From contig CAKZPD010000008.1 of the NCBI GenBank assembly GCA_937138475.1, positions 1-64,000 on the forward strand: DNA of 64,000 nt, read 5' to 3'. Under the pieces are notes generated by a model that searched no databases, was not told the origin of the DNA, and saw only the letters and a list, made by a program, of their open reading frames with translations. This document shows, in pieces, positions 36,793 through 44,823 of the stretch (positions are counted from its first letter, which is position 1; the number at the start of each line of letters is the position of its first letter). A program made the translations under genes and the position numbers. This stretch comes from an uncultured Sulfitobacter sp. (GTDB lineage Bacteria; Pseudomonadota; Alphaproteobacteria; Rhodobacterales; Rhodobacteraceae).

Positions 36793-38187
36793 ATGTCTGT
36801 CATCACCAATCATCTTCCGACCGCTGAACTTCAGGCGCTTGATGCTGCCCACCATATGCACCCCTTCACAACCAACGATGATCTGGCCAAACGGGGCGTC
36901 CGGGTGATCACCCGCGCCAAGGGGGTGTATCTGACCGACAGCGATGGCCACGAAATTCTGGACGGGATGGCCGGTCTTTGGTGTGTCAATATCGGCTACG
37001 GGCGCGCCGAACTGGCCGAAGTGGCGGCCCGGCAAATGACCGAACTGCCTTATTACAACACGTTTTTCATGACCACGCATGTGCCGGCCATCGCGCTGGC
37101 ACAAGAGATCGCCAAACTGGCGCCCGAGGGCATGAACCAGGTTTTCTTTGCCGGCTCTGGCTCGGAGGCGAATGACACCAATATTCGGCTGGTGCGCACC
37201 TATTGGGATGAAAAGGGCAAGCCGGGGAAAAAGGCGATTATCAGCCGCAAGAATGCCTATCACGGGTCGTCGGTCGGGTCCGGGTCGCTGGGCGGTATGG
37301 CGCCAATGCACGCGCAGGGCGGTCTGCCCATTCCGGATATCCATCACATCGGTCAGCCCGATTGGTGGTCAGAGGGCGGCGACATGACGCCCGAGGCCTT
37401 CGGCCTGGCCCGCGCGCAAGAGTTGGAGGCAAAGATCCTCGAGCTGGGCGAAGACAGCGTTGCGGCCTTCATCGCCGAGCCGGTGCAGGGCGCGGGTGGG
37501 GTGATTGTCCCGCCGTCGACCTATTGGCCAGAAATTCAGCGGATTTGCGACAAATACGAGATATTGCTCATCGCGGATGAGGTGATCTGCGGTTTTGGCC
37601 GCACGGGTGAATGGTTCGGTAGCCACACCCTGGGCCTGCGACCCGATATCATCACGATCGCCAAGGGGCTCAGCTCGGGCTATCAGCCGATTGGGGGGTC
37701 CATCGTTCGGGACGATGTTGCCAAAGTGATCAACGCCACCGAATTTAATCACGGTTATACCTATTCGGGCCACCCTGTGGCGGCGGCTGTGGCGCTTGAG
37801 AATTTGCGGATCATGCAAGAAGAGGACGTGCTTGGCCATATGCGCAACGTCGCCATGCCGGCCTTTCACCAGGGCCTTGAGGCCCTGACCGATCACCCCC
37901 TGGTCGGAGAGGCAAAATACTGCGGCTTGATGGGTTCCATCGCCCTGACACCACACAAAGCCACCCGTGCGGCCTTTGCGGCGGACAAGGGCACGGTGGG
38001 GTATCTGTGCCGCGAACGCTGTTTCGCCAACAAGGTGATCATGCGCCATGTCGGGGATCGCATGGTGCTTTCGCCGCCTTTGGTCATCACCGAGGCCGAA
38101 TTGACCGAATTGTTCAAGCGGGCGCGCAAGGCATTGGATGAAACCTATGCCTTGCTGCAAGAAAAAGACCTGCTTCACGCCGCCTGA
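36793..38187 (+). CDS. Class III aminotransferase, putrescine/diamine:pyruvate type (SpuC-like)
   Basis: 464 residues, PLP fold type I. N-terminal HHMHPFTTNDDLAKRGVRV; cofactor segments FAGSGSEANDTNIRL and IADEVICGFGRTGEWFG; the PLP lysine is K291 in TIAKGLSSGYQPIGG. Closest in pattern to SpuC/YgjG-like polyamine aminotransferases, which turn putrescine into 4-aminobutanal. Substrate is inferred from the two polyamine transporters and the oxidase around it; other omega-amino compounds are possible. Confidence 0.88.
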   Translation: MSVITNHLPTAELQALDAAHHMHPFTTNDDLAKRGVRVITRAKGVYLTDSDGHEILDGMAGLWCVNIGYGRAELAEVAARQMTELPYYNTFFMTTHVPAIALAQEIAKLAPEGMNQVFFAGSGSEANDTNIRLVRTYWDEKGKPGKKAIISRKNAYHGSSVGSGSLGGMAPMHAQGGLPIPDIHHIGQPDWWSEGGDMTPEAFGLARAQELEAKILELGEDSVAAFIAEPVQGAGGVIVPPSTYWPEIQRICDKYEILLIADEVICGFGRTGEWFGSHTLGLRPDIITIAKGLSSGYQPIGGSIVRDDVAKVINATEFNHGYTYSGHPVAAAVALENLRIMQEEDVLGHMRNVAMPAFHQGLEALTDHPLVGEAKYCGLMGSIALTPHKATRAAFAADKGTVGYLCRERCFANKVIMRHVGDRMVLSPPLVITEAELTELFKRARKALDETYALLQEKDLLHAA

Positions 38188-38191
38188 CGGA

Positions 38192-39349
38192 TCAGGTCAG
38201 GCGTTCTGCAAGGCGGTCCAGCATGCCAAGGCAGGCCTCCAGTTGATCCAGGCTCACATACTCGTCGGGTTTGTGGGCCTGGGCAATGGATCCGGGGCCG
38301 CAAACCACCACATCCATCCCCATTTCCTGAAACAGGCCTGCTTCGGTGCCAAAGGGCACCAGATCGGCGCCGTTCGCCCCCAAAAGCCCGGCCACCAGAT
38401 CGCGCGCGGCGTTTTCGCTTAGGGGTTCCAGCCCGGCGACCTCGCCTATGGTTTCGATTTTGATATCGGCGTCGGGGCAGACTTGCCGCATGGCGGGCAG
38501 CAGCTGTGTTTCGACATAGCTGCCGATTTGGTCTTTCACATAGGCAAGGTCGGATTGCTGAACGGGGCGCATTTCCCAATCGACCTCGGCCTTGCCGACG
38601 ATCACATTGTGGGCCACGCCGCCGGATATCCGCCCGATATTCAGTGTGGTCCAGGGCGGCTCGAAACGGCTGTTTGAGGGGGTGCGGCTGATCAGATCCT
38701 GTCGCAGCTCAAGCAGGCGCCCGACATAGCGCACGGCATATTCGGCCGCATTGACCCCGGCGCCGGGGTCCGATCCGTGTCCTTCAAGGCCGGTAAAGCG
38801 CGCGGTATATTCGCAGCACCCCTTGTGGCCTTCGATCACCTGCATTTGGGTCGGCTCGCCGATAATCGCGATGCTGGGCGCATAGCCTTTGGCCCGCAGC
38901 GCCGGCACCAGATGGCGCGCGCCAATGCAGCCTGTTTCCTCGTCATAGGTAAAGGCGAAATGCACCGGACGCTTAAGGTCAAGCGCGGCGTATTTTTCGG
39001 CCATCACCACCGACGCGGCGATGAACCCTTTCATGTCACAGGCCCCGCGCCCAAACAGGCGGTCGTCGCGCCGGATCATGACAAAGGGATCGCTGGTCCA
39101 ATCCTGATCGGCCACGGGCACCACATCGGAATGACCGGACAGGACGATCCCGCCCGGCGCATCCGGCCCGATTGTGGCAAAAAGATTGGCCTTGGCGCCG
39201 GTGTCATCGTGGAACAAATCCACCCGCGCGCCGCAGGTCTCAAGACGATCGGCAAGATCGCCGATCATCGCAAGGTTGCTGTCGGGCGACACAGTCGGAA
39301 AGGAAATGAGCCGCCCCAAAAGGTCAACCGTTTGATCCAGTGCCGTCAT
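38192..39349 (-). CDS. Acetylornithine deacetylase-like M20 hydrolase
   Basis: 385 residues from ATG 39349 (MTALDQTVDLL), overlapping the stop of the M24 gene (ATGA). Di-zinc site intact: SGHSDVVPV, GRGACDMKGF and YDEETGCIGARH with the catalytic Glu. Similar to ArgE in length and pattern, but the setting is polyamine catabolism rather than arginine synthesis, and it is coupled to a hydrolase. It may remove an acetyl group from an acetylated amino acid or polyamine. Confidence 0.82.
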   Translation of the reverse strand: MTALDQTVDLLGRLISFPTVSPDSNLAMIGDLADRLETCGARVDLFHDDTGAKANLFATIGPDAPGGIVLSGHSDVVPVADQDWTSDPFVMIRRDDRLFGRGACDMKGFIAASVVMAEKYAALDLKRPVHFAFTYDEETGCIGARHLVPALRAKGYAPSIAIIGEPTQMQVIEGHKGCCEYTARFTGLEGHGSDPGAGVNAAEYAVRYVGRLLELRQDLISRTPSNSRFEPPWTTLNIGRISGGVAHNVIVGKAEVDWEMRPVQQSDLAYVKDQIGSYVETQLLPAMRQVCPDADIKIETIGEVAGLEPLSENAARDLVAGLLGANGADLVPFGTEAGLFQEMGMDVVVCGPGSIAQAHKPDEYVSLDQLEACLGMLDRLAERLT

Positions 39350-40530
39350 GGTTTGACGAACATCTTGCGCGGCCGGTTGCACAGGGTTTCGGCCGGACCG
39401 TCAGCGCGAATGCGGATGCTTTCGGTGATTTCGATGCCCCAGTCCTTCATCCACAGCCCCGGCATGAAATGAAAGGTCATGTCCGGTTCCAGAACGGTCT
39501 CATCCTCGGCGCGCAGGGAAATCGTGCGCTCGCCCCAGTCGGGGGGATAGCTGACCCCAATCGGATACCCACAGCGCGCGCCGCGTTCGATGCCGGCCGC
39601 CTCAAGCGGCGCGGCCAGCGCATTGGCCACATCGCAGGCGCGGTTGCCGGCGCGGGCCGCGTCCAGACCGGCCTCAAGCCCTTCGACCAGGGCCGCCTCG
39701 GCGCGTTTCAGGAAATCGGGCGGGGTGCCCAGAAACAGCGTCCGGCAGAATGGCGCGTGATAGCGGCGATAACAGCCTGAAATTTCAAAGAATGTCGCTT
39801 CGCCTGTGGCAAAGGGGCGGCCATCCCACGTCAGATGCGGTGCGGCGGCATCACTGCCTGACGGCAACAGCGGCACGATCGCGGGGTAATCGCCCCAGGC
39901 CCCGTCGACACCGCGCACCGCGTCACGATAGATTTCCGCGACGATCTCGTTCTTTGGCACGCCGGGTTCGACGCGTTCAATCAGCCCGTCCACGATCTTT
40001 TCTGATATCTGTGCCGCCTTGCGCATAAAGGCCAGCTCGGGCGCGGATTTCACCGCCCGCTTCCAGTTAACCAGCGCCGTGGCATCGACAATTGTCGCAC
40101 CCGGAAGCCGTTCGCAAAGCGCGGCATGGGCCTTGGCGGAATAGTAATAGTTATCCATCTCGACGCCGATGCGCCCTTTGGCCAGACCCAGCGCATCAAG
40201 ATGGCGGCCCAGCTCTTGCATCGGGTGCCGTTCCGTGGATTGCACAAAGCCGTCGGCATAACCAAAGACGCGCTCGGCCCCCATCCAGACGGTGCGCAGG
40301 GCGCCATTGGTGTCTTGGTTGCGCCCCCACCAGATCGGGTCAGCGTCGGGCAGGACGATCACCCCTTGGTGCACATAGAACGACCAGCCGTCATAGCCGG
40401 TCAACCAGGCTTGATTCGATGGATCCGTGACAAAAAGCGCATCCAGACCGCGCAGGTCCATTTCCGCCCGAACCAAAGCCAACCGGCGCTGATATTCCGC
40501 GCCGTCAAAGGGCAAATCAATCGCTGCCAT
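39346..40530 (-). CDS. Creatinase-fold M24 hydrolase (ectoine hydrolase DoeA-like)
   Basis: 394 residues: an N-terminal creatinase-like domain (YQRRLALVRAEMDLRGLDAL, then TGYDGWSFYVHQGVIVLP) and a C-terminal pita-bread domain. Metal ligands of M24 peptidases are not where expected: the first Asp pair is replaced in FFEISGCYRRYHAPFCRT, and the GHGIG histidine is replaced in GYPIGVSYPP. This resembles metal-independent creatinase. Relatives include ectoine hydrolase; no ectoine genes are seen nearby. Probably a C-N hydrolase rather than a peptidase. Confidence 0.75.
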   Translation of the reverse strand: MAAIDLPFDGAEYQRRLALVRAEMDLRGLDALFVTDPSNQAWLTGYDGWSFYVHQGVIVLPDADPIWWGRNQDTNGALRTVWMGAERVFGYADGFVQSTERHPMQELGRHLDALGLAKGRIGVEMDNYYYSAKAHAALCERLPGATIVDATALVNWKRAVKSAPELAFMRKAAQISEKIVDGLIERVEPGVPKNEIVAEIYRDAVRGVDGAWGDYPAIVPLLPSGSDAAAPHLTWDGRPFATGEATFFEISGCYRRYHAPFCRTLFLGTPPDFLKRAEAALVEGLEAGLDAARAGNRACDVANALAAPLEAAGIERGARCGYPIGVSYPPDWGERTISLRAEDETVLEPDMTFHFMPGLWMKDWGIEITESIRIRADGPAETLCNRPRKMFVKP

Positions 40531-40617
40531 ACAGCGTCCTTTCCTGATTTAAATTCTGCGCGAAATTGTTCCAGGTGGGGGCTTGGCGCAAGATAATTGT
40601 GTGGATCGGGCGCGGGT

Positions 40618-40636
40618 TTTTGGCATAATTCCAAAA
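40618..40636. promoter_or_regulatory. Inverted repeat in the M24 / second transporter divergent gap
   Basis: TTTTGG (40618-40623) and CCAAAA (40631-40636) around 7 bases, 88 nt upstream of the M24 gene in the 268-nt divergent gap. Possibly a second operator. The rest of the gap holds the promoter and operator 3 described next. Confidence 0.3.
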
Positions 40637-40722
40637 TTCGGCGCATGGGCGCATGAAAGCGACGGTTTTTTCGTCAGCGCCTTGGCGTGAATTCAAAAAA
40701 CGGACAGGCACAGGAAATCGGG

Positions 40723-40762
40723 TTGCAACTGTCATGCAAGCCCGTAGTATTATGATCAAATA
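40723..40762 (+). promoter_or_regulatory. Promoter and proposed operator 3 of the second polyamine transporter
   Basis: TTGCAA (40723-40728), 16 bases, TAGTAT (40745-40750). ATTATGATCAAATA at 40749-40762 shares TGATCAAAT with operators 1 and 2 and would cover the transcription start. It lies 36 nt before the start codon. Confidence 0.5.
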
Positions 40763-40798
40763 GCGCGGATAACCGCCAAGTAATCCAGGGAGCCAATT

Positions 40799-41899
40799 TT
40801 GGCAAACACGATGAATAATGAGGCGTTCGTAGAGTTCGAACGCGTTCAAAAAAGCTATGACGGCGAAAACCTGGTCGTCAAGGATCTGAACCTGTCTTTG
40901 CCCAAGGGCGAATTCCTGACAATGCTTGGGCCGTCGGGATCGGGCAAGACCACTTGCTTGATGATGCTGGCGGGGTTCGAAACGGCAACCCACGGCGACA
41001 TCCGCCTGAATGGCCAGTCGATCAACAATATCCCGCCGCACAAACGTGGTATCGGCATGGTGTTTCAAAACTATGCCCTGTTTCCGCATATGACGGTTGC
41101 GGAAAACCTGTCGTTCCCGCTTGAGGTCCGCAAAATCGGCAAGTCCGAGCGCGAAGACAAGATCAAGGTGGCGCTGGATCGCGTGCAGATGGGCAATTTC
41201 GCTGGTCGCCGTCCCGCACAGCTTTCGGGTGGGCAGCAGCAGCGTATCGCCTTGGCCCGCGCCCTGGTGTTTGAGCCCGAGCTGGTGTTGATGGACGAGC
41301 CGCTGGGCGCCCTTGACAAGCAGCTGCGCGAAACCTTGCAGTTTGAGATCACTCACCTCGCGCACGAGCTGGGCATTACCGTGGTTTATGTGACGCATGA
41401 CCAGACCGAAGCCCTGACCATGTCCGACCGTGTGGCGGTTTTCGACGATGGCCGCATTCAGCAGCTGGCCCCGCCAGACAAACTGTATGAAGAGCCTGAA
41501 AACAGCTTTGTCGCCCAGTTTATCGGCGAAAACAACACGCTGGAAGGGGTGGTCAAGGAAATCAAGAACGGCAGCGCTTTGGTGCAGCTTGATGACGGCA
41601 GCCTGATTGACGCCAAGCCGATTAATGTCTCCAAGCCCGGAGAGCGCACGCGCGTTTCCATCCGCCCCGAGCGCGTGGAATACAACAAGGACCGTCTGCG
41701 CGCCGATGCGCATACCCTCAGCGCGGAAGTGCTTGAGTTTATTTATATGGGCGATATTTTCCGCACCCGCCTGCGGGTGGCCGGGCGCGATGATTTCGTG
41801 ATCAAGACACGGAACGCACCGGATCAGGTTCGCCTTAAGCCGGGTCAGCAGATCGAAATCGGTTGGCTGGCCGAAGATTGTCGCGCGCTGGACGCCTAA
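40799..41899 (+). CDS. Polyamine ABC transporter ATPase (second system, PotA-like)
   Basis: 366 residues with a TTG start at 40799: AGGGAG lies six bases before it, while the first in-frame ATG (40811) would be 18 bases away. Walker A GPSGSGKTT, signature LSGGQQQRIALARAL, Walker B LVLMDEPLGALD, VTHDQTEAL, then a TOBE domain (from about 280). First gene of a four-gene operon. It is a paralogue of potG rather than a duplicate. Confidence 0.92.
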   Translation: MANTMNNEAFVEFERVQKSYDGENLVVKDLNLSLPKGEFLTMLGPSGSGKTTCLMMLAGFETATHGDIRLNGQSINNIPPHKRGIGMVFQNYALFPHMTVAENLSFPLEVRKIGKSEREDKIKVALDRVQMGNFAGRRPAQLSGGQQQRIALARALVFEPELVLMDEPLGALDKQLRETLQFEITHLAHELGITVVYVTHDQTEALTMSDRVAVFDDGRIQQLAPPDKLYEEPENSFVAQFIGENNTLEGVVKEIKNGSALVQLDDGSLIDAKPINVSKPGERTRVSIRPERVEYNKDRLRADAHTLSAEVLEFIYMGDIFRTRLRVAGRDDFVIKTRNAPDQVRLKPGQQIEIGWLAEDCRALDA

Positions 41900-42014
41900 G
41901 CCCGGCCCGCACGAGCCGCCCTGCCCCGACTGGGGCAAGGCCGGAGTTAGGTTGCGATAAAGCCTGTTGTCGCAACCCCGATGAAACACAGGCACTATAA
42001 CTGGGAGAAAACGA

Positions 42015-43106
42015 ATGAAACTCACCAAAACGCTCTTGGCCACCACTGCCCTGACCGTCGCGGCTGGCTTTGCTGTGGCCGAAGACATGACCATCGTCAG
42101 CTGGGGCGGCGCCTATTCTGCCTCGCAGAAGGCGGCCTATCATGACCCCTATTCCGCAAAGACCGGCGTCAACATCATCAACGACGAATCCTCGGCCGAA
42201 GCGGTGGCAAAACTGCGCGCGATGAACGAAGCGGGCAATGTCACATGGGATGTGGTCGATGTCGTTGCATCGGATGCGATGCGTTTGTGCGACGAAGGTC
42301 TGGCGATGGAAATCGACGCCGATACACAGCTGGCCCCCGCCCCTGACGGCACCCCCGCCAGCGAAGATTTCGGCGAATTGCTGGTCTCTGACTGCTTTAT
42401 CCCGCAGATCGTTTATTCGACGACCTTTGGCTATCGCACCGACCTGGTCGGCAGCACACCGCCCACATCGGTCTGTGCGATCTTTGACACGCAAACCTAT
42501 CCCGGCAAGCGTTCGCTGGAAAAGCGCCCGATCAACAACATGGAATGGGCTTTGCTGTGTGACGGTGTTGCCAAGGCCGATGTCTATGACGTTCTGGAAA
42601 CAGCCGAAGGTCAGCAGCGCGCGCTCGACAAGCTGGCCACGATCAAGGACGATGTTGTCTGGTGGTCCGCCGGTGCCGACACGCCCCAGCTTTTGGCCGA
42701 CGGCGAAGTTGTAATGGGATCGACCTATAACGGACGTCTGTTCAGCCTGATCGAAGAGCAAAAGCAACCCGTTGCCATGCTTTGGGATGCCCAGGTGTTT
42801 GACCTTGACGGCTGGATCATTCCCGCCGGTCTGAGCGACGAGCGCAAAGCCCGCGCGCTGGACTATATCATGTTCGCGACCGACACCCAGCGTCTGGCAG
42901 ATCAAGCCAAGTATATCTCTTACGGTCCGGCCCGCGCGTCTTCGGCGCCACTGGTTGGCAAGCACGCGACCTTGGGTATCGACATGGCACCACACATGCC
43001 AACCGACCCAGAGAACGCCAAGAACACATTCTTGTATAACTATGAGTTCTGGGCCGACTATCGCGATGATATCGACGCCAAATTCCAGGCGTGGCTGGCA
43101 CAATAA
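42015..43106 (+). CDS. Extracellular polyamine-type solute-binding protein (second system)
   Basis: 363 residues with a signal peptide (MKLTKTLLATTALTVAAGFA, cut at AVA-ED). The mature part starts MTIVSWGGAYSASQKAAYHD, the pattern of the PotD/opine-type branch (SWGGxY) rather than the NWSDYI of PotF, so the ligand is probably different. It has several Cys (SDCFIPQIVYS, SVCAIF, LLCDGV), unusual for the family, which may form disulfides. Confidence 0.9.
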   Translation: MKLTKTLLATTALTVAAGFAVAEDMTIVSWGGAYSASQKAAYHDPYSAKTGVNIINDESSAEAVAKLRAMNEAGNVTWDVVDVVASDAMRLCDEGLAMEIDADTQLAPAPDGTPASEDFGELLVSDCFIPQIVYSTTFGYRTDLVGSTPPTSVCAIFDTQTYPGKRSLEKRPINNMEWALLCDGVAKADVYDVLETAEGQQRALDKLATIKDDVVWWSAGADTPQLLADGEVVMGSTYNGRLFSLIEEQKQPVAMLWDAQVFDLDGWIIPAGLSDERKARALDYIMFATDTQRLADQAKYISYGPARASSAPLVGKHATLGIDMAPHMPTDPENAKNTFLYNYEFWADYRDDIDAKFQAWLAQ

Positions 43107-43128
43107 GCCGCGTTTGACCTAACTTTGG

Positions 43129-43152
43129 CGGGGGCCCCAAAAGGGGCCCTCG
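43129..43152 (+). promoter_or_regulatory. Strong stem-loop between binding-protein and permease genes
   Basis: GGGCCCC (43132-43138), AAAA loop, GGGGCCC (43143-43149), extendable by three more pairs. It starts about 22 nt after the stop and lacks a following T-run. Like the potF-potG gap, it may lower permease expression relative to binding protein. Confidence 0.6.
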
Positions 43153-43175
43153 TCATACTTGTCTCAGCGAGAATA

Positions 43176-44819
43176 ATGATGAGCGATAGCACCCACACCG
43201 GCCCCATGCTGGCCGCAGACGGCACAACCCTCAAGTCCAGCCTGAATCGGGCGCTGCGGCGGCAAAAATTGCGGGCTTTGATGTTGATTGCCCCATTGCT
43301 GATCTTTGTCCTTGTGACCTTTATCGCCCCGATTGCGGATATGCTGTTCCGCTCGGTCGAGAACCAGATCGTTTCCGACACGCTGCCCCGCACCACCCAG
43401 ATGCTTGGCGATTGGGACGCAGACGCCGCCGATATCCCCGCGCCCCAAGTGTTCGAGGCGCTGTATGTGGATATGTTCATCGCGACCGAGCGCAAGCTGC
43501 ACACGCGGCTTGGTTCGCGGTTGAATTACGAGCTGACAGGCGTGTCGTCGCTGTTCCGGAAATCCGGCCGCAAGGTCGAAGACATGGGCGAAGTCTATCA
43601 AGATCAGTTTGAAGATCTGGACAAGTTCTGGAAAAAGGGCGCCAATCTGAATGCGCTGTTTGGCGCCCCGGATTGGCAGGCCGCCCAGGCGGCTTGGGAC
43701 ACCAGCGATAAAAAGGCACAGCCCAAGTTCAAACTGCGAAGCGGTCTTGAAACCGTGTTGCCGCAAGCCTCCGAAGCATTCGATGTCTATGCCCGGTTCA
43801 CCCAGGGCGAAGACGGCAAAAACCTGTCCAAGGCCAAGCCTTGGGCGTTGATCTATTCGGCGCTTTACAATGATTTGGTCGCGCAGCCCGCCGGCTTGGC
43901 GGCCTTGGATGCCCCCGGTGCCGATGAATTGCGCGCCGCTGCTGCGCGTGTTGGCGATTTTGACACCGTCGACTTTACCGCCGCGTTCAAAAAGATCGAC
44001 AAAGATTGGGTGTCGCAGGACGTCTGGCGGGTGATCAAGACCTATTCGCCGCGCTTTACCAACGGTTATTTCCTCAACTCGATCGACATGAAAAAGACCG
44101 CGGATGGGCCGCAAATGCGGGCCGAGAACGAACAGCTTTATATCAAACTGTTTATCCGCACGCTGTTCATGTCGCTGGTTATTACCGGCAGCTGCATCTT
44201 GCTGGGCTATCCGGTGGCGTGGATTTTGGCCAACCTGCCGGCGAAAACCGCCAATTTGTTGATGATCTTGGTGTTGCTGCCGTTCTGGACTTCGCTCTTG
44301 GTGCGCACATCGGCATGGAAGGTCATGCTGCAACAGCAGGGGGTGATCAATGATACGCTGGTCTGGCTGGGGCTGGTCGCGGATGACAGCCGTCTGGCGC
44401 TGATCAACAACCAAACAGGCACCATCATCGCGATGACACATATCTTGCTGCCCTTCATGATCTTGCCGCTCTTTTCGGTGATGAAGACCATCCCGCCCAG
44501 CTATCTTCGGGCGGCAAAATCGCTTGGCGCAACCAATTGGACAGCCTTCTGGCGGGTGTATTTCCCGCAATCAGTGCCCGGCATCGGCGCCGGTTCGATC
44601 TTGGTCTTTATCTTGTCCATCGGATACTACATCACCCCCGAGATCGTCGGCGGCACCACCGGCACCTTCATTTCCAACCGGATCGCCTATCACATCTCCA
44701 GCTCGCTGAACTGGGGTCTGGCGGCGGCACTGGGGGCCATCTTGCTGGCTGTGGTTTTGGGGCTTTACTGGGCTTATGACCGTATCGTCGGCATCGACAA
44801 CGTGAAACTGGGGGGCTAA
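43176..44819 (+). CDS. ABC transporter permease with a large periplasmic insert (PotB-like core)
   Basis: 547 residues from the ATG at 43176 (a second ATG follows at once). Helix 1 is at about 35-57, then some 260 polar, helix-rich residues (58-320; for instance GSRLNYELTGVSSLFRKSG and DLDKFWKKGANLNALFGAP), and the ordinary permease core from 321 with EAA loop LRAAKSLGATNWTAFWRVYF. PotB-type permeases are normally near 280 residues. The insert has no cysteine or signal and should lie in the periplasm between helices 1 and 2, where it may contact the binding protein. Confidence 0.9.
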   Translation: MMSDSTHTGPMLAADGTTLKSSLNRALRRQKLRALMLIAPLLIFVLVTFIAPIADMLFRSVENQIVSDTLPRTTQMLGDWDADAADIPAPQVFEALYVDMFIATERKLHTRLGSRLNYELTGVSSLFRKSGRKVEDMGEVYQDQFEDLDKFWKKGANLNALFGAPDWQAAQAAWDTSDKKAQPKFKLRSGLETVLPQASEAFDVYARFTQGEDGKNLSKAKPWALIYSALYNDLVAQPAGLAALDAPGADELRAAAARVGDFDTVDFTAAFKKIDKDWVSQDVWRVIKTYSPRFTNGYFLNSIDMKKTADGPQMRAENEQLYIKLFIRTLFMSLVITGSCILLGYPVAWILANLPAKTANLLMILVLLPFWTSLLVRTSAWKVMLQQQGVINDTLVWLGLVADDSRLALINNQTGTIIAMTHILLPFMILPLFSVMKTIPPSYLRAAKSLGATNWTAFWRVYFPQSVPGIGAGSILVFILSIGYYITPEIVGGTTGTFISNRIAYHISSSLNWGLAAALGAILLAVVLGLYWAYDRIVGIDNVKLGG

Positions 44820-44823
44820 GACC

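Noticed and set aside
39346-40530. Calling the M24 gene a true ectoine hydrolase (doeA)
   Set aside because: Sequence resemblance only; no doeB, ectoine transporter or ectABC genes in the window.
40517-42094. A 525-codon open frame opposite the second transporter ATPase and M24 start
   Set aside because: It is antisense to a clear ABC ATPase and has no recognisable family; long mirror frames are common in GC-rich DNA.
41835-43103. A 422-codon open frame opposite the binding-protein gene
   Set aside because: Antisense to a signal-peptide-bearing binding protein with clear family motifs.
43164-44570. A 468-codon open frame opposite the insert-bearing permease
   Set aside because: Antisense shadow of a real permease; no domain pattern.
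43176-44819. Fusion of a binding protein to the permease as explanation of the insert
   Set aside because: The insert shows no binding-protein motifs and a separate binding-protein gene is present just upstream.
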